A DNA stretch of 64,000 bases, from assembly GCA_026122225.1 (NCBI GenBank), contig JANEZZ010002706.1:1-64000 (forward strand). Reading direction: 5' to 3'. A program made the translations under genes and the position numbers. Positions within the stretch are counted from its first letter, which is position 1. Every line of letters starts with the position of its first letter. Positions 43,540 to 55,000 of this stretch are shown here, in pieces. The notes beneath the pieces are model-generated. The model made no database searches. It was given only the letters and a program-made list of their open reading frames with translations, and had not been told where the DNA came from. The DNA is from Heloderma charlesbogerti (lineage: Eukaryota; Chordata; Lepidosauria; Squamata; Helodermatidae).

Positions 43540-45450
43540 TCAAATGTTGGGAGTCGACCGGTGGTTCTGGTATTGTTTTCTCTTACTAGTGCCATGGGGG
43601 GCTGACCGTTTCAGAGATATTTGTACAGAGACGGTTCCTTAGGTATGAACGCAAGTGGCTAATCTTGGAGTGCTTTTTACATTGCCTTCTAATATTTTTA
43701 AGCAAAAATAATTCCCCCTCATTTTCCATAGAGCAAAACTAGGGCACAGCCCCAAAATTTGTGAGGCAGTATGTTCTTCTTTGTAGTCAAGTGGTGATTC
43801 TCCCTGCCCCCTCTTTTTCTTCGCTGCATGCTTATGTTTGCACTTCTGTTTCCTCTTTTGTTTGTTTTATCTCCTTTTTTAAACATTTGTCTTTTTCCCC
43901 TTCACATTTCTACTGTTCTTACTTCTGTATTTCTTGTATACTTATGTCAAAGCTTAACATTAAAAGTGAGGAATGTTATGCTGTTATGAAAGAGAACAGT
44001 CTTAAGCTGATGCTTGAACACTCCGTCTCTGTCTTCTGTGATGGTGAATGGACTGCATCTTCTAGGAGCAGCCCTGCATATGTCACAGATCAGTGATGGG
44101 ATCTCTGTGAGTGTGCATTCAGTGGTGGGGGTAGGGGTTAATTGGGTTGGAGCAGTGATGCCAGAAGAAGGGAAGTTTGTTTTCCTACTCCATATCCTCC
44201 TCTCAGCTGTGATTAGTTCCAAATTGCAAAAGATACGTGTGTCTGTATCCTGCCCATGTTTTCCCCCAAAGGGGGACACCCCCTGTCCTAGAGTTGCTTT
44301 TCTGATCTAACGTGTAGCTCTAGCAGCTGTTCAGAATAAAAATAAATAAATTAGGAGATCATGGATCTCTCGCACCATGTGTAGTTTGGCCCTAGGAATC
44401 CCATCAACATTGGAAGCTTGAGGGTGCTTAGATCCTTACAGAATCTTTTTTTTTGTGGCTCTGGATTATGTTATATGAGTAAAGAGTACTTTCGGGAAAC
44501 TCCTGGACTTAAAGTAAGTGATTTTGAATTTTTACTAAACCTCCAGGTGATGTGTTTGAGTGTAGCATTTATGAATCACCCCTCAGTATTAAAGCCAGTG
44601 TACAAGATAAGAAGAATACAAGAAAACAACATCAACACTAGCTTCCAGATAACAATAAAAATACAAACACAAAGAGCACTTTCCCCCAAAGGTGGAGCAA
44701 GTAAGGTTTTTTTTAATTAGGCCTTCCAGTTGATTAAAGGATTTTAGTTGTTCATACTTCTGCCTTGTGACCAATAAATGAATTGCTTAAATTTGTATTT
44801 ATCCAAAACAGTGGTATGGGTGTATTTTTCATATTCTAAGAAGTGTGAGAGTTTACAATTTAAGGCTATTCCTCATTGCTAGTAGGAAAGACCATCTTCA
44901 ATAGTATATCTGGTCCTGATATTATTACCTACCATGTGCATTATTTACCATGGCTTCAGCAACCGTCCTTGGAAGGAATGCTACCAAGAACTCAAGAGAT
45001 ATGGTTCCTTGAAGTGGTTGAGAGGAGGAAAACCAAACACCCCATCACATTTTGAAAGGTTCAAAAATAATACCAAGTAACGTGTTGTATCATTACCGAT
45101 AATCTTGTTCCAAAATGATGTGTTGATGGTAATCCTTATTATAGTAACACATCTAAATCAAAGTATAAACAAGTGTGCCCGTAATTCTCAACACCCCCCC
45201 CAAAAATTAATCAACTAAAGCAGAGAAATGGACTGATTCAAACCTGCAGCTGCAGGGGATGATTCAATTCCCTATTACGTTCTTTCCTTATCCTACCATC
45301 AGGCCCCATCTTATCCCCCTCACCTGCATGGAGGTCATGGAGTGCTGTGTCTCTAGTTTAAAATCTTCAGAAATTAGCAAAGATGTTGCATGACAGGACT
45401 TGTTAACAAGAGTGTTACACATCTGGGGATGCCACCAGTAAGTAGAGACC
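43540..45450. other. Intron 1, no recognised element
   Basis: Nothing is supported beyond short homopolymer runs. Confidence 0.35.
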
Positions 45451-45451
45451 A

Positions 45452-45782
45452 GCCATGTTTGGATGATCGTGGGGGCAAAAGAACCTATTGTGGGTTCTTC
45501 CCCATGTGTGTGTTGTGTGTGCGACCGCAATTTGCATAATTACCTGCAAAGCAGCACAGGTTGCCATGTTGTCCAAACCCAGCGTGATGGGGATGGCTTC
45601 TTACCTGCACCACAACCCATGGCTTACAGTACAGTTGTGGGGTGGGTGCACCACTTCGGCTTTGGATGGCACGGCAACCCACACTGTATCAAGGGTAATT
45701 ATGCAAATCGTGGTCACATGCACGGGGGCAGGGGAAGAACCCACAGTGGGTTCTTTCGCCCCCACAATCGTCCGGTCACCGC
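45452..45782. mobile_element. Large palindromic MITE
   Basis: The left arm gatgatcgtgggggcaaaag, aaccta, gtgggttcttcccc faces the right arm ggggaagaacccacagtggg, ttctttcgcccccacaatcg. Inner arms tttgcataattacc and ggtaattatgcaaa (with one mismatch) add a second level. It belongs to the same group as the element at 58.1 kb. Confidence 0.7.
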
Positions 45783-45789
45783 CTTAAAA

Positions 45790-48700
45790 AAACAAAAGCA
45801 GGACATGAATCTATTAAGCATTTTCTGAGCCGTTTTAGTAGAATTGCAATACACAGTTCTGCTAACCTTGAAATTTATGGAATGCCTATTAATCCAGCAA
45901 TTAGAGGGGTTTTTTTTTCTATTAGTGTCACAAAGCCGGACCGTTGTTGTCTTGCCACCAGTTAATTTGGGGAAATTAGATGATTGTGTATAGCTTCGTG
46001 TCCTTTTTCCTTGTAACATACGGCCAGTCATCCTTTTACTCTGTTTTAATAACAAATCTGGTTTTATTAACTGTTGTTGCTTTTCTTTGCAGTTTAGTAA
46101 TTTAACACTTTACATTTCATGAATATGTATTTAGGGTATTTGCAAACACTTCCTGCAAATGTGGAGTGTACATTCAAGTAAACTCATAGATGGAGTTCTT
46201 AAACCTGACCTGTCCCACAATCATGACTAGTTTTTATTTGCTCTTGATACTGAACTCTTTGGGGAAAAAAATATCACAGTGGGGATGTTGCAATGACTTT
46301 GTGCTTTTTGTCTATTGACCCTTGAAGACTTGCACAAGGTGTTGCATATTTTCTTTTCTTTCCCTTCTGTCTTTGCTGTTCATTTATATTCATCTATTTG
46401 ATATCTGCGCTAACTTTAGATCCGAAGGATCCTTCTCTAGTGGCTTTCAGTGCTCCAGAATGTGTCTATTAATGACGCACTGGGGCCAGGCTCTGTGTTT
46501 GTGTCCAGATGTTCAGAGTCCAGTGCTGTTGAAACTACAGACATGATTGCTGCCTGGGTCTCTAGCCCCATAGATGTGAGCTGTATATATAGGTGTTTGC
46601 TGTGGTGTAAGGGAAATATTGGTGCTGATAAGGTAGAACCACATGTTATGGGTAGTGCAGGGGTGTTGCCAAAAATGTCATTCTCATATCAAAGTTCTGC
46701 TCTCCCCTGTAATGTTTAGAGTCACTTACACCATCTTCTGTACGTCTCCCCCCCCCCCCACTGCCCTGCCCCGCCAGCCAGTAACATGAGGCATATGTGG
46801 GGAAAGTCAGAATGATAATTAGCAGTGCTGGGCAAGTGATCCTCAGCATTACAGAGGAGAACTCAGTACAGGGATGCTGTTTTCAGCATGTTCCACCCTT
46901 CAACAGGAACAGAAACCTCTAAGTGGCATGAACAGTCAAGCAAACATGACTGAAGGGACATTGCATATGTGACGTGTTTCCAGGCAGTCTGTGAAGGAAA
47001 AACCATAGATATGAAGCTGCCCCTTAGGAAGAGTTAGGTTCAGATCAGGACTTGGCCAAGAACATGGTGGATGACTTTGAGCAAATCCTTTTAGCCTGTT
47101 TTCTACCTATAAAATAGGTAAAGAACTGCCCTGCACAATTAACATGCAGTTGAGTGAGAGGTGACTTTCTACACAGAGCAGTATAACAAATTCTCTGATT
47201 GTTAAAAGATATAACTAGAAGTGTGTCCTTATCAGTGGTTGTGCTTATCGATACAGCAAGCTGGCTGACCTCTGCAATACCCAGGCACAAGGCGACCCAT
47301 TAAGAGGTGGACATATTCCTGTCAAGATTTCCCAGCTCTTCTTGGCTCAGGCTGTGAATTTCTTGAGGTTTTTCTAACCTCATGTTACACATAAAACCTT
47401 GGATGTTGTTCTGTGCCCTCCAGATCTTGAACTCCTCTGCAGTGGCAGGTCAAATTTGGAAATTCAGATTTTTGGCTTGGGAGGTAATTAGCAAAAGCTA
47501 ATATCGGCTTCAGTCTCTTAACACCCTGATAGAAAAGCATCCAGGAATGACTCCTGGACCTCAGAGATAAGCTGCCAGCTGCCACAGAGACTATAAAAGG
47601 GTGGTTCAAAGTCAAGCACAAACAGCTGACTTAAAAAAAAGAGAGAGAGTCTTGGTTTGTTGCTGTTGGTGACAGGAAGCCATGTTCCCCAAGCTGTCAG
47701 CTTCCTGCTTTTATTTTTTCCATTCTATCCACAGCAGATCAGAGTCTTTGTCATAAGACAGCTGTCTCCTCCAGCAGAGTTGTTCACCATCTGACCTAGG
47801 AGGGGGCCCTCCCTTATCCTTTTAAGAAATTAGCCAACCAGTTGCAGGGTACTTTATTTTCGTTAGTTGGATAATCTCATAAACACTTGGTTTTGTTCTC
47901 CATCAGAGCTTAAAGTTCTCAGAAAGAAATATTTCAAGAAAAAAAATCTTGAAGATGAATGACCTGAGCATACAGGCAGTATAAATGGACTATATTTGCT
48001 GGGAATTGAGTGGTTATTTTGTAATGGGATGGGGCAGCAGTGAACAAAAGATGAACATTCTTGCTTATTTTGGTGCGTGTGTGTGTTGATATTTTTAAAC
48101 TGAAATTCTATAAAATAGAAGTCATGTGCTGCTTGCTTCCAAGGATCAGGTTAAGATCACTGCAAATGCTTTGGTAAGATCATTTTTGGGAGGGCAAATA
48201 AGTGTGTTCCTCTGGAAAATCCTCTCAAAGCTTGTATTTTAATTTCTAGAAGTAAGATCTTCCCCTGACAAGAATTGGCAACTCACTGCTGTATGTCTTT
48301 GTGTGTACGTAGGCTACAGTATCGTTAAAACTGCAGCTGCGTTAGTGGGAAAACCTTCCGTCACAAGGGACTTTGGAGAAAATGGCGCAGCCCTCCGGCT
48401 AAGAAGCAGTTGTTAGCAAGCTTCCTGGTCAGCTAAAAGCGCTTCCTGTTTTCTCAGGAGAGTCCAGCTTGTCTGGCATGACAGAAATGTTTAACCCTTT
48501 CCCAACTGAAATACAGAACTGTGGTGGTGTCACAGCCTTTTTCTGTCAGCCTTTCATGCTTTTGGCAAAACGCTCAGTGGTAGTTAAAAGAGCTCATTTA
48601 GATAGTTTTGAACACACGGGTGGTGGACTGGTTACAGCAGCCCCATATGCATTCTTGTTATCTGGGAAATGTCCCGTTGGTGGTCTTGGCTTCTCTGCAG

Positions 48701-48880
48701 CAAGCAGAAAAACACCCGGCTCCTTATTTTGGAACAGCAGTTCTGGTGGGTTTGGGAGTGTGATGGGGAGGGAGGGATGTGGTGACTTGGATAAAGCTGA
48801 TTTCTGAGCATGGAAATGAACGCTCTGCCTAGGATCTGTGGCTGAGTAATCCTTTTCCTTTTCGGGGGATGTTTTTTATC
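45790..48880. other. Intron 1, repeat-poor distal part
   Basis: Only a MIR-like SINE fragment (about 47030-47130, tgactttgagcaaatccttt) is recognised. A motif aaaatggcg at 48379-48387 resembles a YY1 site, about 500 bp before the start-codon exon. Confidence 0.35.
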
Positions 48881-48886
48881 TTTCAG

Positions 48887-49040
48887 AACGCCGCCCAAAG
48901 CTAGTCCACCATGCCATTAGTAACAAGAAACATCGAGCCAAGGCACCTGTGCCGCCAGACATTGCCCAATGTTCGGAATGAGCTGGAATGCGTGACCAAC
49001 ATCACCCTGGCAAATGTCATTCGGCAGCTGGGCAGCCTGA
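48887..49040 (+). CDS. WASF2: WASF2 exon 2 (first coding exon, residues 1-44)
   Basis: The acceptor is tttttatctttcag/aac, with a 24-nt 5' UTR before the ATG at 48911. The start is chosen because it matches the WAVE2 N-terminus [19 protein letters not shown] and has A at -3. The donor is ctga/gtgagt (GT at 49041), phase 1, and splits Ser44. Read-through into the intron adds 16 unrelated residues before a stop, which confirms that the exon ends here. The segment forms the first helix of the WAVE homology domain. Confidence 0.95.
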
Positions 49041-52000
49041 GTGAGTACCATGGCAAGCCTGCGTGCTGCCCTCAGGAGCTGTTGGGCTCTTGATTCAGCT
49101 GCTTTCTCTCCTTGTGTTCCTATTTCTCCCCCATCTGTCTTCCATGGGTAGTGCTAAAATATCTTCCTGGTAAAACCTTTGTGAACTTTGTTCAGAAACA
49201 CAGATGGAATGAGTATAAAGTGGGTTTCATAAATGGCCTGTATACAGAAACCCTGGGCTGAGAACTTCCAGCATGTTGAACATATTAACAAGCATAGCTC
49301 ATCTGTTTTTAGTATCCAGTGTAAAAATATCCATTTATCAGGGTCCTGTCGGGATACAGTAACTTAATGATTTGAACTTTAACATACTGCATTGCTTACT
49401 TGAAATTCCCCCACAAAGGCTACAAACAGCCACGAAGTCTCTGGTATTTGGTATTTTCATGTTGCATATTTCTACAGATGACCAATATGAGCAACTGGTT
49501 TTGGCTATTTATTTAGCTGGCCAGTAGCCTTGTAAAAGGGGGGGGTTAAAACTTTAGACTGAGGCTGGATAAAGAGTGAAATCATCCACTTTATCTTTGT
49601 TTTACCCCTTTTAAACTTGTTATGGAATTGGAGTAAGTGTTTAACCTACTCAGTTCAACAGACTTCATTTTTCAAAATATTTTACAGGGAGTAACTCACT
49701 TACTCCTCACAGACTTGTGAGGTAGGCAGTCAGAAAGTGATTTGCCTGAGGCTATGCAGGGAATGTTAAGGTTGAATATCTAGGTGTATTGATTGACATC
49801 AACTTTCTCATCTTGAAACTCATGTATTTCCTGAGCAAGCATGTATACTACCTGGTTGGTACAACTATTAGAACATACTGATTTGTAACTAAATAGAGCC
49901 CTTATATAATAATGTAGGAGCAGAATCCAAAGCCTTTGGTCCCATAAATCACATGCCTTTTGCACTGACACAGATTTCTGTTTGGCTGGCTTTCTTCGTA
50001 CACATACAAGAATACTAAGCAAGTTCACTTATTGGAAGGCTAATGGAAGTCCCATTGAACAAAGTTGAACATTTCTGAGTAAACATGCACAAGACTGGGC
50101 TGTAAGTGTCCAGAACTTTGTAGAAGGAAGGGCTGATAGTTCCAGGAAAAAATTCATGTCTCCATGAGATGGAATGTAAATGTTCGTGCTGTTGGTTTGA
50201 TAGAATCAGATGTTCATCATGTGAGAACCAGAAACAATGTAGAGCTCATGTAGTTGGAAGGCATAAAATAGATTATCTGTATAGGCTCAATAGATGATCC
50301 TAGCAAGATGCAGAAGGATGTCTTCTGGATCCTGTTAGTCCTTGGTTCTACTAGGAAACCCATAATAATAAAGTTAGGTTTTATAGTTCATTCTTTAACA
50401 TTTGAAACGTTCCTTAACTCAATGACCTGGTTCGCATGATCAGACAACCCAAAGTTAACAAACCATGGGTTGTTTGTAAACATGCAGGAGCTGGTGAGCG
50501 TGCTGGCTCCTGACCGCTCACCCACTTTCACTTTGCTAAACAATCCAGGAGCACCCTGTTCCTGGGTTGTTCACTGTGACGTCTGAACCCAGAAGTCTGG
50601 GTTGTTAAGGGAGAAACAACCCAGAGTTTTAAACCATGGTTTGGGTTAAGACTCTGGGTTGTTTCTCTATCAACAATCCAGAGTTCTCGGTTTGGAACTC
50701 AGCATGTGCTGAATGAGCCTGAGTTGTTTAGCAAAGTAGAAGTGGGCGAGCAGTCAGGAGCCACCATGCTCGCTCTCTCCCAGCTGCTTACAAACAACCC
50801 ACAGTTAACTGTGGGTTGTTCAGTCATCTGAGCCAGGTCAGCGTTTTTAGATGGTAACAATCCAGTTTGAAGAGATTATAGGTATGTGTTTCAACACGGT
50901 TGTAATCAGTTTGGTTTTTAAATCAGGCTATTTTTAAAGACATTCTTAGAAAATCATAACAAAAATTGTTTAAAAAAAGAAACAAAAATCCACCTGGCTG
51001 AGCAGAGACTGCTCAGGCACTCGGCCTGAAGTGAACTGTTCCTATGTTGGTTGGTGGCATTTCTCTGCTCTGTATATCCCCTGGTACACTTATGAGTCAT
51101 CAGTGTTTGCCGTAATAGTAATTCATTTACAACAAACTGGACAGTGTTGGAACTTGCATATCAGCCGAGTGAATTTTCAGTATTTATTTCCATTTCTATG
51201 CTTTATTTATTTATTTAAAATCCATTTATATCACATTTTATAACAGTGCAGAAAAAGAAGGTATACAATAAACTAATACAATATTTTAAAAATAGTAAAC
51301 AAAATTAAACCCAGTAAATGAAACAGCAGCAAAATCTTAAGCCAGCATACAGTACCAAAAAAGCAGCAGGTGGTAGCCTAAATAATTCTCATCTATATAG
51401 TTTCTAAAATAAAGGTCAACCACATTTTAAACAATAGAAGCAATGATATCAGTAAAAATAGTAAAATAAATAAACCAACAGCAAATGTTTACAAGACCTG
51501 CCAAACAATAAAAATTACTGCCCTTTTTAATGGCTCAAAAGGGTACAAAAGAGACTTGCTTGAAGCAGTAGTGAGCCCGATTTCGTCAGAAGCTAAGCAG
51601 TGTCAGCCCTGGTTAGTACTTGGATGGGAGACTGCCTGGGAATCAGGCTTCCTGCACTGAGCAGAAGGTTGGACTCGATGGTCTTGTAGGCCCCTTCCAA
51701 CCCTATGGTTCTATGATTCTATCAGGTGGCAGTTTTGCCTCCTTTGGTGGTTAAATCTGCAATAGGACCTTATTACTAGAACCTAATTTCTGTGGTGTGG
51801 TAGTTTTAGGGATTCATAGGAGGAGAAGGCACAAATATCCCGCACCCATTCCATTTAGCTCCTTGAATTTGGCTTGGAAACTAATTGAAGCCAATGGAGC
51901 TCTCACAGAATTAGAGTAATATGCTCCTTGTGTGTTGCCCCAAATTAGCCACATTATGAACCTGTTGAATTTTCCAGACTGTCTTCAGGGGCAGCCCCTG

Positions 52001-55000
52001 TACACAGTAGTAGTAAGGTCAAGTAGTTACCAGAGCATGCAATATATCAGGAAGGTCCTCATCCAGAAGAGGGAGCAGCTAGTGGTACTGGCCAGATTTA
52101 CCACTTAAGAATCCAGGAATTCAGCTGGATCTAGGAGTACTCTAAAGCTGCAAGCCTTTTATTTTAGAGTATGACTCAGATGGGTAGATCTTCTACTTTC
52201 TGGGTTCCTCAGTCTTCCACCATAAAAAACAGCCACCCGTCTTTTCTGGATTGAGCTTGTTTTGTAAATGTGTTTCATCCCGTGTCCTCTTAAAGGTTTT
52301 TTTATGGTCTCTAAAAGGAGTAATTGAAGGTCCTCTTAGAAGCTTGAGCGGGGCATGGGAACACACAGTTAAGCTACACAGAGTTGCTTGTTCATATGTA
52401 AGACATTTTCCTGAGGCACTTGCATTTCAGACTGAGGTAAAGGAATAGCAAGAACATGCTAAATTGGCAGGGGTCTGAGATGGCAGAGCATGTGAACAGA
52501 AAACCACAATTCTTGCAACATGAATAAATTATATAGGTAGAAAAATTGAATAAATTTAACTTCCATAATATGGAGAATGCAGCACCTTGGCTTTGGGCAA
52601 ATTTGGAACCTTGTGATAGCAGAGATCATGTGTAGCAAGCAAACAGATCAGGGGATGGAGATTATGTGAAAGGGTAAGGATCTGTGTGGAATGCTACACT
52701 TGGAGCCTTTTTAATTTCTGATCTTGCATGTTACCCTGTGTTTTTCAGGGGTCTGAAAAAATATAAAGCCTGTCTTCATCCTCTTTAAGGAACTTGACAC
52801 ACTGATTTTATATGTTCTACTTTACAGACCCAGATAATGGCCATAGTTGACCAAGTAAGGTATTATGGTAGATCTGCGTGCTGCTTTCTCCCCCGCCACA
52901 TGCCTCCTCTTCCTCTCTCCCCTTTGGGTAAAGCAGCAGCACTTCTGCCTGCAAAGCAAATGTGCACCTGAGACAATCTGACATATACACAAGTTGCTGC
53001 TTAAACTCTTGAGGTTTGAAAAGCAGATTGCAACATATCAGCGAAGAAGTTTGGATATTGCCGTAGGATCAAACTTGTGGAAGGCGAGCTGCTCTTGGAG
53101 CTAATGTGCATTTCTGAGGGGGATGAGGAGGAGGTCGGCAGGAGGGCAGGGAGAATGGGCCGGCTGCTTCTCCCACACCTGCAGCATCCGTATTACTGCA
53201 CCTGAGTATTGATGAGGGAATAGTAGGAGCCTCTGTCCTCGTTATTCTTGAACTATTTTGGAGATGGGGCATGCTATGTTGCTGCATTTGACCCCAGAAA
53301 AATGTATGTGGACAAATCAAAATCCTCCTGATGTAATGTGTCATCTGCGCCTGCCAGTATCTTAGCCTTTGTTGGTTTTCCCCCAGCACAAAAGAGACTG
53401 CAATGAGCTAGGCTTGTGAATTGTGGCACCACTTGGTTTTAATTGTACCATGGCTGGAAAGTAACATTGCATGTTTCTCCCAGTACAAAAGGGATTACCT
53501 AGGAAGTTGGCAGACATAGAAATCCCATCTCTGCATCCCCAGGGATAGGAGAGTTCCCTTGGGTATACAAATACCATCGGAAAAATAAAATGTGGGTCAA
53601 ACACAGGAGCAGGTGCTGCAGTTAATCAAAGTATATGTGCTAAAATCAATGGAAGGGTCAGATTTTCCCCAGAATAAAGCACAATTTCTGCAATAAAAGG
53701 TCCTTTGGATAATTACCTTTGGTAAAGAGTGCATTGCATTGCAGCCTTACTTGGGTGTACTTCCAGATGCCCATGCATAGGATTAGGCTGTAAATAGTTA
53801 TACCAGCAATGTCCAGACACAACTAGAAATGCATACGCAGACCTGTTTCGTGGTGAAATACCTTTAAATACTAGTATGTATGACTACCCAAGAGCATAAG
53901 TTGTATGATGCAATTCCATGAAGGTAGGAATAACGGTGCTTCCAGACACAGGGCTCCTAGTGCCACCAATTAAAAGCCATTGTGCAGCTCTTCCATCTTT
54001 TCCTCAACATTTTTTGTGTGTGTGGAAGGAAGGAAGGAAGGAAGGAGAAAAAGAAAGAGAGAGAGAAAGAAAGAAAGAAAGAAAAAGAAAAGAGGTGGTG
54101 GGAAAACACAGGAGGGTAAAAGTGGGAAATGATGAGTCTGGGTCCCCCATAAGATTCTCTGGATGAGGCAGGGCAATTGCATGATAAAAGCCTAGTCCGG
54201 AAGCACCCTAAAAATACTTCCAAGCCAGTATGGGGAGAGGCCATATCTCAGAGACAGAGAACATGCTTTGCATGCAGAAGGTCCCAGGTTCAGTCCCTGG
54301 TATCTCCAGTTAAAAGAATTAGGTATCAGGTGATAAAGTTCTTCACCTGAGGCCTTGAAGAGCTGCTGCCAGTCAGAGTACATAATATTGGACTGGGTGG
54401 ACCAGTGGTCTGACAGCATCAGACAGCTTATTTATTTATTTTTATTTATTTATTTATTTATTTCTATACCGCCCAATAGCCGAAGCTCTCCGGGCGGTTC
54501 ACAAAAATCAAAACCAAACACACAATAAAACAATTTAAAACATAGAACATTAAAACCACAATATAACAATACAACCACAATAAAATCTAGCAGCAGTGCA
54601 GGAGTTTAAAATACAGATTTAAAACAGCAAAGATAAAAATTTAGAAAGCTGAAATGCTAAAATGCCTGGGAAAATAAAAAGGTCTTCACCTGGCGCCGAA
54701 AGGAATACAATGTAGGCGCCAGGCGAACCTCACTAGGGAGCTCATTCCAGAGCCGGGGTGCCACAGCAGAAAAAGCCCTCCTCCTAGTAGCCACCCGCCT
54801 CACTTCCTTTGGCAGGGGCTCACGGAGAAGGGCCGCTGATGATGATCTTAAGGTCCGGGCAGGCACATATGTGAGGAGGCGATCCTTCAGGTAACCTGGC
54901 CCCAAGCCATTAAGGGCTTTAAATGTTAATACCAGCACTTTGAATCGGGCCCGGAAATGGACTGGCAGCCAGTGCAGCTGGAAAAGTACTGGCGTAATAT

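Larger units (their letters stand above)
21227..48886 (+). other. WASF2: WASF2 intron 1 (about 27.7 kb)
   Basis: The intron runs from GTAAGG at 21227 to a polypyrimidine tract and TTTCAG ending at 48886. It holds all the repeats listed between these points. No other host exon was recognised. Confidence 0.6.

Noticed and set aside
45463..45828. 121- and 99-codon frames at 45.5 kb
   Set aside because: They fall within a palindromic MITE, where arms give mirror-image open frames.
49041..49093. WASF2 coding continuing past 49040 (EYHGKPACC)
   Set aside because: The GTGAGT donor at 49041, and the exact in-frame junction to the exon at 57567 restoring SKFAED, show this is intron.
51568..51656. 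Genuine 5S rRNA gene
   Set aside because: The 5' third is missing, an internal deletion is present, and the 3' end runs into a CR1 tail, so it is a SINE.
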